From NCBI GenBank assembly GCA_015501605.1, contig JADNRZ010000010.1:1-64000 (forward strand): 64,000 nt of DNA. Direction: 5' to 3'. The notes under the pieces are model-generated. The model did no database searches, was not told where the DNA came from, and saw only the letters and a program-made list of their open reading frames with translations. The first letter of the stretch is position 1; the number at the start of each line of letters is the position of its first letter. The stretch is from Panaeolus papilionaceus. Its lineage: Eukaryota; Basidiomycota; Agaricomycetes; Agaricales. Below, one piece after another: positions 35,032 to 47,500 of this stretch. Both the position numbers and the translations under genes were made by a program.

Positions 35032-35618
35032 CTACGCCCTATGATGCTCTTTCAAATACAACAACGACCGATCGACTTCAAACCACGGTGGGACTTCGTC
35101 TTTCGGGAAATTTGAGAACAAGGGAGTGGGGTTGTCGTCGTCGCATGCGACAGCAGTCGGTGGGCATCCGTCGTCTTTGTAACCAAGCATGTGGTTGCCA
35201 GTGGGCTGAGGGCGGAGATATCAGTGTCAACTGGTGTGGATTGGGGGGAAGAATGGGAGGGAAAAACAAACCTTGTAATAGCTGCATTTGTGTTCTGGGT
35301 GAGATGCGGAGGCGGAGTGAAACCTGAAGACATGAGATGCGGAGGCGGAGTGAAACCTGAAGACATGGACGTGGTGTTATTGAATGACTGACGAAGAGAG
35401 AAAAAGAGGAGTACATACACGCATTCAAAAATGGAATATGTCGAGTTGAATCCGACGACGTAGGGTCTTTTTACTAGTGCTAGGCCGTTGAGATCTTCAG
35501 TAGGGCAAGAGAAGGTGCATGCAGCCGGCGAAGATGAGAAAAAGTCTTGTGCGAGGGCTGGTAAAAGCAGCGAGCAAAGGAGAGCAGCGAGAGCAAAGTG
35601 TGTTAGTGATGGTGCCAT
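35032..35618 (-). CDS. Small secreted six-cysteine protein
   Basis: Exons 35618-35419, 35323-35272 and 35205-35032 give 141 residues in frame with GT-AG introns. A signal peptide is clear (positively neutral start, hydrophobic core FALAALLCSLLLPALA, probable cleavage after ALA near residue 23). The mature part has six cysteines (CTFSC, FEC, KC, GC, AC) and the end PPWFEVDRSLLYLKEHH. Even cysteine number and small size fit the small secreted proteins of fungi, but no named family such as CFEM or hydrophobin is matched. The acceptor of exon 2 lies in a 33-bp tandem duplication (35301-35366); using the other copy would insert 11 residues without changing the frame. Substrate or role unknown. Confidence 0.7.
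35301..35366 (-). repeat. 33-bp tandem duplication carrying a duplicated 3' splice site
   Basis: Two identical 33-base units, 35301-35333 and 35334-35366, each containing TGTCTTCAG on the minus strand, the acceptor used by exon 2 of the small secreted protein gene. The unit length is a multiple of three. Confidence 0.9.
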
Positions 35619-35699
35619 GGCCGTGAACTGGAGTAGGTATATCAGTGGGGATGGGTATAGTGATGATCGTCAGTCAGTGGAAACCCCTATGTCTCGGGG

Positions 35700-36236
35700 A
35701 AAGCTGTAATGAGGGAGCGTCCCTGGTCAGTGCAATTGACAACAAGGTCAAGATGAAGGGGCCTTGTTCAATGTGCCAACAATTGAATTGTTTGTTTGGC
35801 CCCACGCCGATGCAGCGAGAACCAAACAAATATACTCAATTTGAACTTCACATCATCTCACATCGTCGTTATTCTCTCATTTCACTTTCAGGGCTATCAC
35901 GGCTCTCCGAAGCATGCTGAGAACATGTTCAAATATGAAGTTCAATCGAAAAAAAATCGCAGCATTCAAACCAGTTTACGACACATAAAATTAACCCGCG
36001 TCATCTCAACTTCGCCCTCAATACCATTCATTGGTTTTTTTTGGATACAAACGCTTCTCGTTCTGCTTCCAAAAGCCTTCGGCACTCAAGTTCACCTTTT
36101 TGATAAGAGATAGAATGCATTCAACCAAATATATCACCACGAATAAAGCACAACATCAAAACGTAGTAATACTATCGTCGTAATTGCATATAGGCACAAA
36201 TGGAAGACAACAGTGAAATAAGTCCTACCCCACGAA
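35700..36236. other. Family 1 start fragment (inverted) and unassigned sequence
   Basis: The inverted family 1 start is visible at about 35735-35815 (TTGTTTGTTTGGCCC and GACAACAAGGTCAAGATGA). Positions 35830-36236 hold no recognised gene. Confidence 0.45.
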
Positions 36237-37238
36237 CTATCGACCCAAACTCTGATCATGATTACCAGTCCCACCATGAACACCATAGATATCATACCCA
36301 ACCCCACTCACATCCCCTGACCTGTACACCATCATCGGCTCCCCACCCGTCCTATCCACCACCATCATATTAGGAAACTTCGGATCAGGTTCCACTCCCT
36401 CGAATCCACGGATGTCATAAACGGTAACGATTCTGATCCCCCCTGACGTGGAGCGTTTCCTTGCATGTGCAGTGCTACCCTCTCCTCGAGTTTGAGTCGC
36501 GTATACTCCAACTCGATGGGAGCGTGCGCTACCTCCTGGTTTAGGCTGTGTATAGCGTACGCTGCGCGAGTCTAAGGGTCCGGGGACGGGGGTAGAAGGC
36601 ATGCTGTGGGTGGTGTTATGAGAGCCTGAAGCAATAGACTGACCATTTCGGTTTCTACTATGGCTGGAGCGGCTGCTTGGATGACGGTAATACAAGGATG
36701 AAGCTGGGCCGTACTGCCTGTCCTGATGCACCGGTATTGGTGGGGTTAGGGACTTCATCGCCGGCGGAGACAGAAGGGGCGGACGGAGTGCATTAGGCGG
36801 AGGGGACCCAACTATTGGCACCATTGGCAATGGCATTGTCGTGCCTGATACGCGCGAGCTCAAGCTCATATCATTTGGGTTCTTCGTCTTCCTGCGCATA
36901 GACACGGGTGTGGGAAGCCCAACCTGGTCAAAGTAGCCCCGAACATCGTCGTATTGGATGACGCTGTCCATTCCCTCACACCGTGCCAGCTCTTCTCGCA
37001 CTGTTTGTGTGCGAGTGGGTGGATATAGTGATAGTGATGGTGAGGCAACGTGATGTTTGGTAGAAGAAGAAGAAGAAGATCGAGGATACTGATATGATGA
37101 CGAAGAGGATGAGTGATGCATTCTGGTGGTGGGAGAATGAGGGTACATTGATGAAGATGAAGACGAAGAGCGATGCATCCTAGGACTCAAGACGGTGTCA
37201 GAGTCGCGATTTCGGTTAATCATAATAAAGCTATCCAA
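36237..37238 (-). CDS. Serine-rich low-complexity protein of unknown function
   Basis: Single-exon frame of 333 codons from ATG 37238 to the stop at 36237. The N-terminal 60 residues contain four poly-Ser runs separated by MHRS/MHHS/YPRS-like linkers. A conserved-looking helix follows (REELARCEGMDSVIQYDDV, RGYFDQVGLP), then a Pro-rich middle and a C-terminal block IRIVTVYDIRGFEGVEPDP, FPNMMVVDRTGGEPMMVYRS. The last two blocks are not low complexity, which argues for a real protein. No family is recognised; a cytosolic or nuclear, largely disordered protein is likely. It lies alone between repeats and, unlike the GTPases, has no second copy in the window. Confidence 0.65.
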   Translation of the reverse strand: MDSFIMINRNRDSDTVLSPRMHRSSSSSSSMYPHSPTTRMHHSSSSSSYQYPRSSSSSSTKHHVASPSLSLYPPTRTQTVREELARCEGMDSVIQYDDVRGYFDQVGLPTPVSMRRKTKNPNDMSLSSRVSGTTMPLPMVPIVGSPPPNALRPPLLSPPAMKSLTPPIPVHQDRQYGPASSLYYRHPSSRSSHSRNRNGQSIASGSHNTTHSMPSTPVPGPLDSRSVRYTQPKPGGSARSHRVGVYATQTRGEGSTAHARKRSTSGGIRIVTVYDIRGFEGVEPDPKFPNMMVVDRTGGEPMMVYRSGDVSGVGYDIYGVHGGTGNHDQSLGR

Positions 37239-37249
37239 AAGTAAAGAGT

Positions 37250-38720
37250 TAATAGGAATCCTGCGTTTTTACGTAGTCGTTGGAAAGTAAGTGGGTGATA
37301 CGACGACAACCCCACAAACCTCTCACTATTTATATGCTTCTCAATTCAACAATGCACACCGTGAGACCGAAATTTTTTCCGAGAAGAGTCTCTCAACAAT
37401 GAATGTAGGATGGTTGATATCCGAAAAAGGCAAAACGCGTATCGAGGTGAGCCCAAATCCTGCTATGCCGACTCGAGAGTCGAGACATAACAATGGCCAT
37501 CAATACAATCCCATTGTTTTTATTCACTAAGCCTGCCTGCACAGCTTTGTCGCTGAAGGGTTACCAGAGGAATGTATCTGACTATGACGCTGTCATAATT
37601 CTAGCATATTCTTCTGTTTACGAGTCAGAATTTAGCATCAGTAAGGAGTGGATTTTAATAATTACAGGTTGATTAAGATGGTTAAATATGATCAATATTC
37701 CTAAACCCACTACACTTTGCAGTTGACCCATACATCACAAACGACGACGCGGGACAAAGATGAGCCCATTGCTCAGGTGCAGACTCCAGTACGATAGAGA
37801 TATATGTGGACACTCTATGTTCATTTTTTCCGAGTGTATTTTGCACCCCATACATACCTCAATTTCGCCCATCCCCTCTCGTCATCCACTCCATATGTCT
37901 TTTGTCCGTTCTAGTCGTCAACATTGATTCACAGATCTAATTTTACTTTTTCTGTGCACATATAATCATCTCGATGGATGATTACCCTCGATCTCTTGTG
38001 AGCTGCGCATCGATATGTAATATGCAATTCAAGTTACTCTGCACTGTCGTTGCCGCCATGTCCTCTCAGCAACGAGTGCCCTATTTCATTTTGTCGTCCT
38101 GTCTACACTTGCTCGTCTTCAATTTTTAATCTCTCACCTGTATCCATCCGACGCAAAGTTGACTCCTTTCTAATCGCGCATAGGACAATGCTCACCCCCT
38201 CGTAATATCTGGCGCTGGTGAGCAGTATTGGTGGTTGTGTGAGGTATTCATTGTTCGTGGTGGTGCGTCGAGTATGAGGACCATAAAAGACCATAGGAGA
38301 GGAGGGAGAAACTCAGGGGATATCGTGGGTGAATGGTATTGAGGGGGTATGGAGATCGGGGAATTCAAACGCTGAAGAAGGTTGAGGAGGAGGGTGAACG
38401 CAGTGGTGGAATGGTCGCTGTGGATGGCATGGTGGCAATCATCAGGGTGTCGACTATTGACATGATGGGTCTCTATCAACGTCGTCTATCTGTTCTACGA
38501 ATTCAGTGTCTTCAGTGTTGTATTTTTATTGAGATTTCTCTGATTTTTTATCATCATCTCTTTCATTACTGCAATGTGATGTGAGAACTGATTTGTACCT
38601 TGATAATTTCCTTACTCTCTGTGTGTATGTTGACAGTCATAGTAGCCTTCTTTCTCTTGCATAGATCTAACTATTAATATAGTGTATAAGAGTAGTGGTT
38701 GTCGTAGATCACACACTAAT
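37250..38720 (+). repeat. Unassigned sequence then family 1-like repeat R6
   Basis: 37250-37800 holds no recognised gene. From about 37840 a C/T-rich block with the family hallmark (TGTGCACATATAATCATCTC near 37957) leads to the purine-rich tail at 38230-38470, the same order as in R3. Confidence 0.5.
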
Positions 38721-38796
38721 AATACTTGTATCGAAGGGATCCATCATATAAAGTAACTGCACAAATATAAACTGCAAAATTTACACATTGTGATTC

Positions 38797-40046
38797 CTAT
38801 GTACACTTTTGACCACAACAGATTATCGAATTCAGAACTCGGGTCAGGATGCCTTGCTTCGTTTGCACCGACATTGTGGGGAAAGATGGCAGTCCGAAAG
38901 TTTGCAGCTCCTGCTCGAACATTGTGAGGAGTTTCTCGGCTTCTCCAAGTTGCAGGGCGACTACTGAAGAGAGCTCAGTATCACCCCAAGCGATGGCATC
39001 CTCCAGATCTGCCTGCATGTTTCTTCTTTGAACATGCAGGGTATTAATTCGGCCTTGCAGGTCTTCATAAAGGTTGGCTGCAAAGACTGCCTCCCGTAGA
39101 TCTTGTGCTTGAATGAGTGTTGTTTCGATGTGAAAATATTTTGCGTCCATTTCCCCAGATGCATGATCGAGGATATCCAGTGACGATGTGAGTGTGTTCT
39201 TGAACTTGCAAAGCTTACTTCCGCCTTCTATGTAGTCCTAATCGATAATTTAAGTGGAGTATTATCTATGAATGGTGAAAAGTCGCCAAACCTGCCATAT
39301 TTCATCCTCCAGCTGCTTGAAATTGCTATGTGCCCGTATAGTCGAACTGTCACCCCAAAGTATGTCCCACATTGTGGTTACAAATATGATATTCTTCGCA
39401 GAATCTATGCCTGTGAGGGATTGGAAGGTCTTGAGCATCCTACGCTGACTTCCAGGTAAGCGGGTACAGTTAATGGGCACGAAATAGAAAATTCGGCCCA
39501 AGTTTGTTGCGCTGCGTAACGGTCATTAGTAAGTGTGTTCGAAACCGTGGTGGACATCAGTAATTACCCAGTGCGTTCTTTCCATTCTTTGATCATGGTT
39601 ACAATGCGCATCTCGGATATTTTGGTGTCACCAAAGCCAGGTACGTCGACCAGGTAAAGGGCCCTTTTAGGAGCAGAAAACAGATTCTCGATATGGTAGA
39701 GAGACACAGATTGCGTGAACCCCTCAAGTTGATGACCAGCTATGTCAAGCGAACCCTTGGGTGCGAGTGATTGAATGAACTGTGCGAGTGAGCGACAAGT
39801 AATTGAGAGTGGAAGATGAAAAGCCTACAGTGCTTTTACCTGCACCTGTGGGTCCAAGCAGCCTAATTTAAATAAACCAAAAGAGCTTATATTGAAGTTT
39901 GAAAGAGATGGAATTAATAAAATGAGGACTTACACGAAGACGAAGCGGCGCCCGGAAAGTACATCTGTGACCCGTTTCACCGTAATTGGACCAGTGATTA
40001 TGAGTCTTTTGTACGAATCTGTCGAAATCTCATTCTCGGTACTCAT
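38797..40046 (-). CDS. GTP4: P-loop GTPase-like protein, subfamily II (intact)
   Basis: Exons 40046-39934, 39862-39829, 39779-39568, 39511-39292 and 39237-38797 give 339 residues in frame. Start MSTENEISTDSYKRLIITGP is shared with GTP6. P-loop GPTGAGKST lies on the 34-base exon 2, G3 is DVPGFGDTKISEM, and the G4-position motif VTTMWDILWG follows RLPGSQRRMLKTFQ. Exon 5 encodes the helical block (LYEDLQGRINTLHVQRRNMQ, LQLGEAEKLLTMFEQEL) and ends in a CC-containing tail (LNSIICCGQKCT), which could be lipid-modified. Introns are 51-70 bases. Near-identical to GTP6 in the G domain but shorter at the C-terminus. No disabling change was seen. Confidence 0.85.
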
Positions 40047-40049
40047 TTT

Positions 40050-41450
40050 GCTACTTGAAGATCTCCAATATTACGAATGTTGTTATGGTGAAGAGCAAGT
40101 CTGCAAACGACAATCGCAGCTGACGTGGCAGTTGTGAGCACATGGCTCGCATCAGCGTCAAGTTGAAAGTTTATACTTATGTATTATTGGTATATAAATA
40201 GTATCGATAGCTACACCTGACATAGATTGCAGGTTACGAACCTTGCGCCCACATACCTCATTTTCTGTGATGTCAGACAATGGGTCCCATCATTTCCGCC
40301 CAAACTCCTTACAGTACTTGTCATGATTCTTCGACCACCACCCACTCCACCACGGTTAATACCTCGATGCCTCTCCCTTCACTTTCCATAGTCAGCCGTA
40401 GTCTCAGTACTACCTTGGTATTATTACCAATTTTGCAAAATAATAGCCTGAGTGAGTGAAGGTAGCCAAATGTTAGATGATCGAAAGAAAATATCGAGAT
40501 TGTGGGCGTTGCCCATCACTTCAGTACTTTACAGGTACCCTCTGACCCAGGTTGATACCCCCATGTCAATTTCGTGGGGTAGTGCTCCTCGTGTATTCTC
40601 TTTCCTTCTCGCATTCCACTCGATGCATTTCGTCACCTCCCCCTCCCATCATCAACGGGTTCTGCTCGACCCTTCGCTCTACCATCAGCACCACTAACAT
40701 TCTTTCACTGCATATACTCATCGCAATGACGACCCTGCTCTCTTTTGTGCTGCACATCAATATCTCCCACCGAATTAATCTCCAGTGTCGTCTTGGCTAT
40801 GTACTCAAGCAACCAGCGCTCTACGTCGCTTTCTCGTCCGGTCTACTTTTGTTCGTCTTTAATTTCGATCCCCCATCCACCACCCCACCATCATCGTGCA
40901 GGACAGGGCCCCCGGTAATCTTGATGCTATGGTAGTGGTGAACGAATTGAACGTTCATGACTGTGTGTCGAAGATGGGGACCATGTAGAGGAATAGGGGA
41001 AAGGAGTCATTGGAGGAGGCGGGAGTAGTAGAGGGAGTGGTGGTGACGTGATTAAGGATGGGACATTGATTACTAGTATCTGTCGTATAAATTTAGTTTG
41101 TTCAATGTTATATTTTCGTCGAAGCTCGTGTGTGACCTCTCCTTGACACAATTCATAAGATACGATATTCTGTTGAATTCCGACTCGGTGAGGGCCAAAG
41201 GGAAACCTTATGGGCAACAGGAGTGGAGAAGAGACATTGCCAGTGGAGGCAATGGGAGTAGAAGGAATGGTGGCGACATGATGAAGGATCGGTCTGTGTT
41301 GACTTGGATGATCTGTTGTATAAAATCAGTTTGTTCAATGTCATATTCTTGTTGCGCATTCGTGCCTGATCTCTTCCTTGACACGATTTGTAAGATACGA
41401 TATCTGATGGAATATCGCTTCGCTGGATCTTCAAAGGGGAACCTCATTAC
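40050..41450 (+). repeat. Family 1 repeat R7 with a duplicated tail
   Basis: The C/T-rich block from about 40530 carries the hallmark CTGCATATACTCATCGCAAT near 40702. The tail is present twice in tandem, about 41080-41215 and about 41312-41447, with a period of roughly 232 bases (both contain AGTTTGTTCAATGT, TTCCTTGACAC or TCCTTGACAC, and AAGATACGATAT). Positions 40050-40530 hold no recognised gene. Confidence 0.55.
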
Positions 41451-41884
41451 CAGTTTGATTTTAAAACTCCATTTGGATGTTCAGTAAGCCGACATACAGG
41501 ATCGGTCCTTCGAGTCACTGGTGTATGAACAAGGGCATCCTGTTTAATACCACCCCACCTTGGGTGTCCTCACGTCTCTCCTGAGATCGCGCTAATGGAT
41601 TGATGGATTCGTGAAAATGACACACGTGTTCAGTTTGAGGACAACACAAGATATGTATGTAGGTGTGAACATGAGACTATTGACACCTCACAAAACAGTG
41701 TGATACATATATAATGTAGATGATTCAAACGAACAACAAGACACAGATCGAGCAGAGAGAAAAAGGTGAAGCCGATATAGATTGATATGAGAGATGAAAT
41801 CCGAGATCGCATCCACTGGGATACATATCTGTGAGCAAATGGAACTGCGTAGATGTAAGATGCAAATTGAACTTACTTGTTATT
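41450..41884 (-). repeat. 3' flank of GTP5, shared with GTP7 and with 24040-24290
   Basis: Contains TTTGATTTTAAAACTCCATT, CCTGAGATCGCGCTAATGGA and AGATATGTATGTAGGTGTGA, each with a counterpart at about 55611-55830. It directly follows the family 1 tail in both places, so the repeat and the gene unit were probably duplicated together. Confidence 0.6.
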
Positions 41885-43257
41885 TCACTCCTCGTGCTTG
41901 GGCCATTTCGCACCTAGATGACCAAGCAACGCCTTCAGATCAATGTTCCTTGAATGGCTTGACACCAGTTCCTCCATTATCCCAGTCTCCAGGGGTTGGG
42001 TGTCAAAGCCAGGTCCACTGCGAATCTCTGGTTCCTTAGCCCACTTTCGGAAAATAAGCCACATTTTCAAGCCTTTTGGGACGATTTTGGCTGCAATGTT
42101 CTTGCGTAAAGCCTGTGCGCCTTCCCGAAATTCATGTGGTGGTTGTCCAAAGTTGACCAATTGGGAAATGAATTTGGTCAACATCTCGTCGTTTTCGTTC
42201 TGGTCTCGCTCCAGGATGTCTTTGAGTTGTTTGTTGGCTTGTGCATCGGAATGAGCCAGGTCCGCCTCCAACATGACTTTCTTCTGAAGCGCACCCTCGA
42301 TGCGCTCATGCAAGTCACAATAAAGATGTACAGATGGCGTGTGTGTTGACTTTTCGAATAGCCGACCGTGCCAAGCACCATCATCCATGACTTGAAGGGC
42401 AGAAGTCCCAGTACCCGTGAAACGCTCCAGGTTGGTTGTCTTCCCAAAAAAACCCTAGTTCAGAGTGAGTGATTCTTCGAAGTCAACACATGAAAGGGGA
42501 CTAATGACCTTGAAAACCTCGTCTCTCAGTTGTTCAAAAGTCTTTTCCGCTCGAATGCATGTCCTTTCACTATGAAGGGTATCCCACATTGTTGTCGTAA
42601 CAGTCACTGCCACAGGGTTCCCACCCAACGATTCTTTCAACATTTTAATTGTTCTTTGCCTACTTCCTGGCAGGCGAGTTACTGTGATGGGAGTGAGGAA
42701 TAATATTCTGAAATAACTCGGTGAACTAGTATGAAGTCAATAAGGTATTATTCCTTCAAAATCAAAATATCAAAACGAAACAACTTACCAGTACTCCTTC
42801 AGCCAATCTTTCAGCATTTCCAAGACCTCCATCTCTGATATCTTACCGTCAGAAAACCCTGGCGTATCAACCAGATAGATTTCTCTGCCATACAATACCC
42901 GTGCAACGTTGACAAGTTTGTAAGCCGAGACATGCTGAGTGAATCCAGCGAGCTGATTATTCGAAATAGCAAGGTTCTGCGAGACTCCTGCAAGTGCCTC
43001 AATGAACTTGAAAGGGAAAAAAGCATTCAATCTACGGTAATTCAGATGAAAACATTCCATAAGGTTCTTTACTTACTGTACTCTTCCCAGCACCAGTTGG
43101 CCCCATGATGCTAAATATGTTTATTCCTGAGACAAGTCTTAGGACCACAACCAATGTCACGCCTACATATACACGACTGCCTCGCTGTCTATTCTGGTTA
43201 CGGTTCGACTGAAATGTCACCCGTAACTCTCAACCTATCGAGTTTGAGATTCTCCAT
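41885..43257 (-). pseudogene. GTP5: subfamily I GTPase-like gene with a frameshift in exon 1
   Basis: Exons correspond to those of GTP1: 43257-43167, 43110-43077, 43006-42789, 42725-42509 and 42454-41885. Exon 1 is 91 bases instead of 92: after MENLKLDRLRVTGDISVEP one base is missing (plus strand ACGGTTC where GTP1 has ACGGGTTC), which puts a TAA directly after the Pro codon. Downstream exons are open and keep GPTGAGKST, DTPGFSDGKISEM, TTMWD and the helical C-terminus ending KHEE. The exon 4 donor is GTCATT rather than GTAAGT. Either translation starts elsewhere or this is a young pseudogene; exons 2-5 show no other disabling change. Confidence 0.7.
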
Positions 43258-43259
43258 GA

Positions 43260-44520
43260 CAGGATTACTGACAACGGAGTAGAGGCTGGGGTCTGTGGCG
43301 AGAGATATCCACGCAAGATGGTGAGGGTCGGAGTGGAACGTGTTTCCAGCACAGCATTATTTGGGTGCGTGGGGTCCACAAGGCAGCGCGCTGCGCATCA
43401 CCTGATCATTAACAAGTTTTTTTTTCCTGTTGCCAATAATAGAATTGAACCTACATAACTGGGCGTTCAACTAGAGCGGCTTGGATCTGCACAACACAAG
43501 CCCTCCAGGTGACTGAAGATGCAATGAAGCACACATGGATGCATGGAAATTACCACACTCGGAATGTGGGCATCTGGCCACGGGCCAAAAATTTACTAGC
43601 ATGAATGGGTTGTGTTCCCGTTTACCGATCTCAGTCCCGCGTATTGATCCGTTTTTCGAATTCACTTCATACATACCAATTTAAATTATGGTTTCAAGCC
43701 ACAGGCATCCTCTCTGAGTAGAAACCACACTACATCCAAACATCAAGAAAACCGGGTTTGGCCCCTGGGCGTATCGATATCCACTCCTCATGGAGTGGTT
43801 AGCGAGCGGTCTCTCTGTCAGTCTGCGCGTACTCCAGGCCCGAGCATGGTTGTCGTTGTCATAGAACAACATAAAAGACGTTATTACAGTTTGAGTATGC
43901 TGTATTGTGTTAGGGGTGAGGTAGTACAGGCCGCTCCACTTAATCTCATCGCCCGTTAGGTCACCTGTTTGATAAGAAACTATCTGTTCAGTGTGCTGAG
44001 TCCAACGTGATACCAGCTCTACCTTCGTCAGGGTTGTTGCGTAGTGCGACTAGGTTAAGCTTAAGTTTGGAACAGTGAAAAGGGGCATACACATAGCACG
44101 GAATGTACTCTCATCGATTACAGCGTCGAAACTCCATTTTTTCGTAAAGTAATTGTTGAATCTGACTCCAGTGATGTGCGCGAGGACTCGTCTTCTGGAG
44201 CCTTGTGTTGCAATGGTCCAGGTGCATACATATATGCCTGCCTTCTGGGATTTCCATCCCCTCGAACTGGGATTGTAAGGGTGTGGGTGAACGTGAGTGG
44301 GCTCTGTGCATGCGAGTTTTTGAAATGGGAAGACTGATTGTTTGTAGTTTTGTCATATTCTGTGGAAGACCACATACCTGGTGCTTCCGAGGCCTTTAGG
44401 CTCGAGTTCTTTTCCCCCGCGCCTCTCAGTTTCGTCCGTTCGAGCCCCCACGTGAGGTGGTTGCAAAACTCAGGTGCCTCTCCGCCTCGATTCTCGAATC
44501 TCGAAGCAGCTTTCACTCAC
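43260..44520 (-). repeat. 5' flank of GTP5, shared with GTP1 and GTP7
   Basis: Positions 43715-43865 and 43890-44060 match the flanks of GTP7 and GTP1 and the left end of the window. 44070-44520 contains mixed sequence; the open frames there (for example 44118-44516, minus) are not supported. Confidence 0.6.
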
Positions 44521-44539
44521 AAAGTTGCGCACAAAGGCC

Positions 44540-47500
44540 ATGTATAGTCGCACTGCACCTCCATCCCCCTATTTTTTGATTTCTACATTTTTCCACTTAT
44601 TTCTATTTGCATTAGTGCTCTGTTCATGCGCTACCCACCCTTGGTTTCTGTATTTTCGAGCATTTTCTCTTCATTTCTACAGTTTTCTATTATTTTACAT
44701 ATGTTTTTTATGTAGTCTACCGCAAATACAAGTTCTTTTCACCCTTGTATTTTGTGTTCTGTACTCATATTTTGCCTTCGTCGGCTCCCGGTGCCTGTGC
44801 GCACTTTCGCCAGCGCTTATTTCATCATGTCATATTTGTCGTCTTCGCCTCCCATTTCTCTCTACCCACCTCACCTCACCTCTTATCCTCCTCACCTCTC
44901 TCATACAGCAACTCCACGAACTTGTACTGCACATCTCATCTTCCTGTTCCGTCCCACTACCTCATCTCCTCATCACACCACCAACCCACACTCACCCTTT
45001 CACGGAGATATCGCCATGCGCACATCAGCGTTGTGTGGGTGCAGTGTGAGGAAACCATGTTGGTGAGTAAGCCATGGCGAGCCTGAGGATGATGAACATG
45101 AACTTATCGATGCTAATGTCAGTGGTTTAATATAACTGCGGGGTTATTAGTAGTCATACGGGATTATTGAGATTAGATAGAAATTATGACTTATTCAGGG
45201 TGAGGCTAAGGGAACCGAAGACGTCGACCTTGCGAGCGTTCAACGATGTTACAAAACATGGGGTTTACCGTGGGAGAGCCAAACAAACAAACCAGGTTCA
45301 AGTTGGCACAAATTTTTTTCAATGAACAGTTTCTTTCGTCATCACCATCAACATCGACCTCTTCGGCAGTCGCACTGACTTGGGCTGTTACTCACTACCC
45401 TTCCTACTCTATGACCTATGACGCCTCTATAAACTCTGTCTCATTTTCTCTCATGGCATGAATATATTTTAATGCTCACAGCGCTCGTCATCGCTGTCAC
45501 CCAGTTCTCAATAGATGAATTCGACGTGTTCCAGCTCTGGGTATGGTCATGCATGTTCGTTCTCTCTTGTCTTCGCCAATTCATTCGTACTACACCTGTG
45601 GAATCCGCTTCCCTGATGCATCCTCATGTGAATGTCAACTTAGCCATCTTGCTCTACTCACTTGTTACGTCGCTCCTCGGATATCCTCCCCTGATCCCCA
45701 CACAGTTGTCGTCAGTTCCATGTTTAACTGAAATCTATCTGCTATCCTCCCTGTATCAATTTCCAGGTCATCGTGTTCATTGGTTCAATGTATATCACGC
45801 AGCCTCGTTCTACACTCTTCCTGAGTTCTCTCCGATGTCCTGCGTCCCTCATTTATGGTCTGTGTCTCTTGGCACCATTATCACCATTTCTTGTTTGACC
45901 GCGCTTTCCTCCATCCTCTTCTGCCTCACAACCTCTTACCTGCATCCCTGTTCGTTTCGCACTCATCTTCCTTGTCTGCTATTCTGACCAATCTCAGCTT
46001 TCTCTAAATTCTCGCCTTCATTGGTTCACCACCCTGTCATATTCCACATTCTTTCTGAGCTAGACTGATATCCCGGTCCCAAGCCCTTCACATGAGCGCT
46101 CCCCCTATATTCTGGTTCATTTCCACCTTTTTCTCATTTTCCTTGATGTAATTTGTCATGTCCTCTCTGGTCACCCACTGGTTGTACTCGATTCCCATCT
46201 GCGAGTACATACATCCATTCTCGTCCTTCCACTCTGTCTTCCCCATCTCCTCTCCTGTGGTCAGCTTCGCCACTCGGGACCCTCACATTCTTGCATTGCG
46301 TGGCGCATACTGTTCACAAATATACCTTTACTCTTTTTGTGCGCATATACTCATCTCAATGACCCCACTCTCTCACTCTGCATGTCAATGGGTCGTAGTC
46401 GATTAATCTCCGCTGTTGTCGTCTCTATATCCTGTCAGCACTGGGCGTTCTCCATCGTTTTTCGTCTGGTCTACATCCGTTCGTCCTTGATTTCGATTTT
46501 TGACCACTGCACCGCAGTCATCGTCCAGGACAAGGTCCACGCTTATTACTTGTTGTAATGTATGGCGCGTGGTAAGCAATATGAATGGCGTGTCGAGGAT
46601 GAACCCGAAAACAAGGAAGAGGAAGGGGAGGGAAGAATCGGAGAGTTTTTCTGCGCGAATGGTGGCAAGGGAATGCGAGATCGGGAAAGGGAAGCGCTGA
46701 GGAGGGCGGGGAGGTGGGCCCGAGAAGTTGTGGGCGGTAGTTGTGGAGGGGATGGTTGCGTCGTATGGCGACGTGGCGAGGATGGGCATGGAGATGGGTC
46801 GACGTCGTTCATCTGTCGTATGAAGGATCATAAAATATCGAGATGTGGGCGCAAGAGAAGCGGGGATTGCCGTGCGAACCAAACAAACAACTTGATTTTG
46901 TGGCACGATGAGCTGCTCCTTTCTTCATCGCCATTAATGTGGACCTCGTCGGCAACCCAGTCTTATGACCCGAAGGTGTCTTCCGTTCACAAGCATCGCC
47001 ATCACCGTCACTGGTTGCATGCTATTTTCGTCTCTCACTGAAGATCTGAACCGTCTTGTACTCCCGGTTCTCTGTGTTATGGCTCAATCCCCACTTCCAC
47101 CCTCTCAGCTTTGCCTTGCTGACGAACTACCACACTCTTGACCCACAGATGCGTACTTGCTTACCACCATCGTCTTCTAATTTTTGAAATACTGGGTTCC
47201 ACTGTGAAATGTGCCAGTCTCACCTTGTTTCCTGTCTTGTCCCTCCTGAGTTTCCCTTCCGTCGTCTACCTCTCAATGTGTCATTGATGCTTGTTCAACT
47301 TCACTTTCTTTTCTCGCCTCATCACTTCATCCTTGTATCGTATATCTCGCATTCCGCAAGCCTGTATTATTTTCCCCTATCGTCTCTTGTAGTTAAGGAA
47401 TGCTACGCGATCCTTCAGCTGTGCTTATTTGTTCGCCCAGAATACAACTGTCCCTTTTACATGGTTCCTTGCCTCACCCCCCTAACCCCTTCACTTCCAC

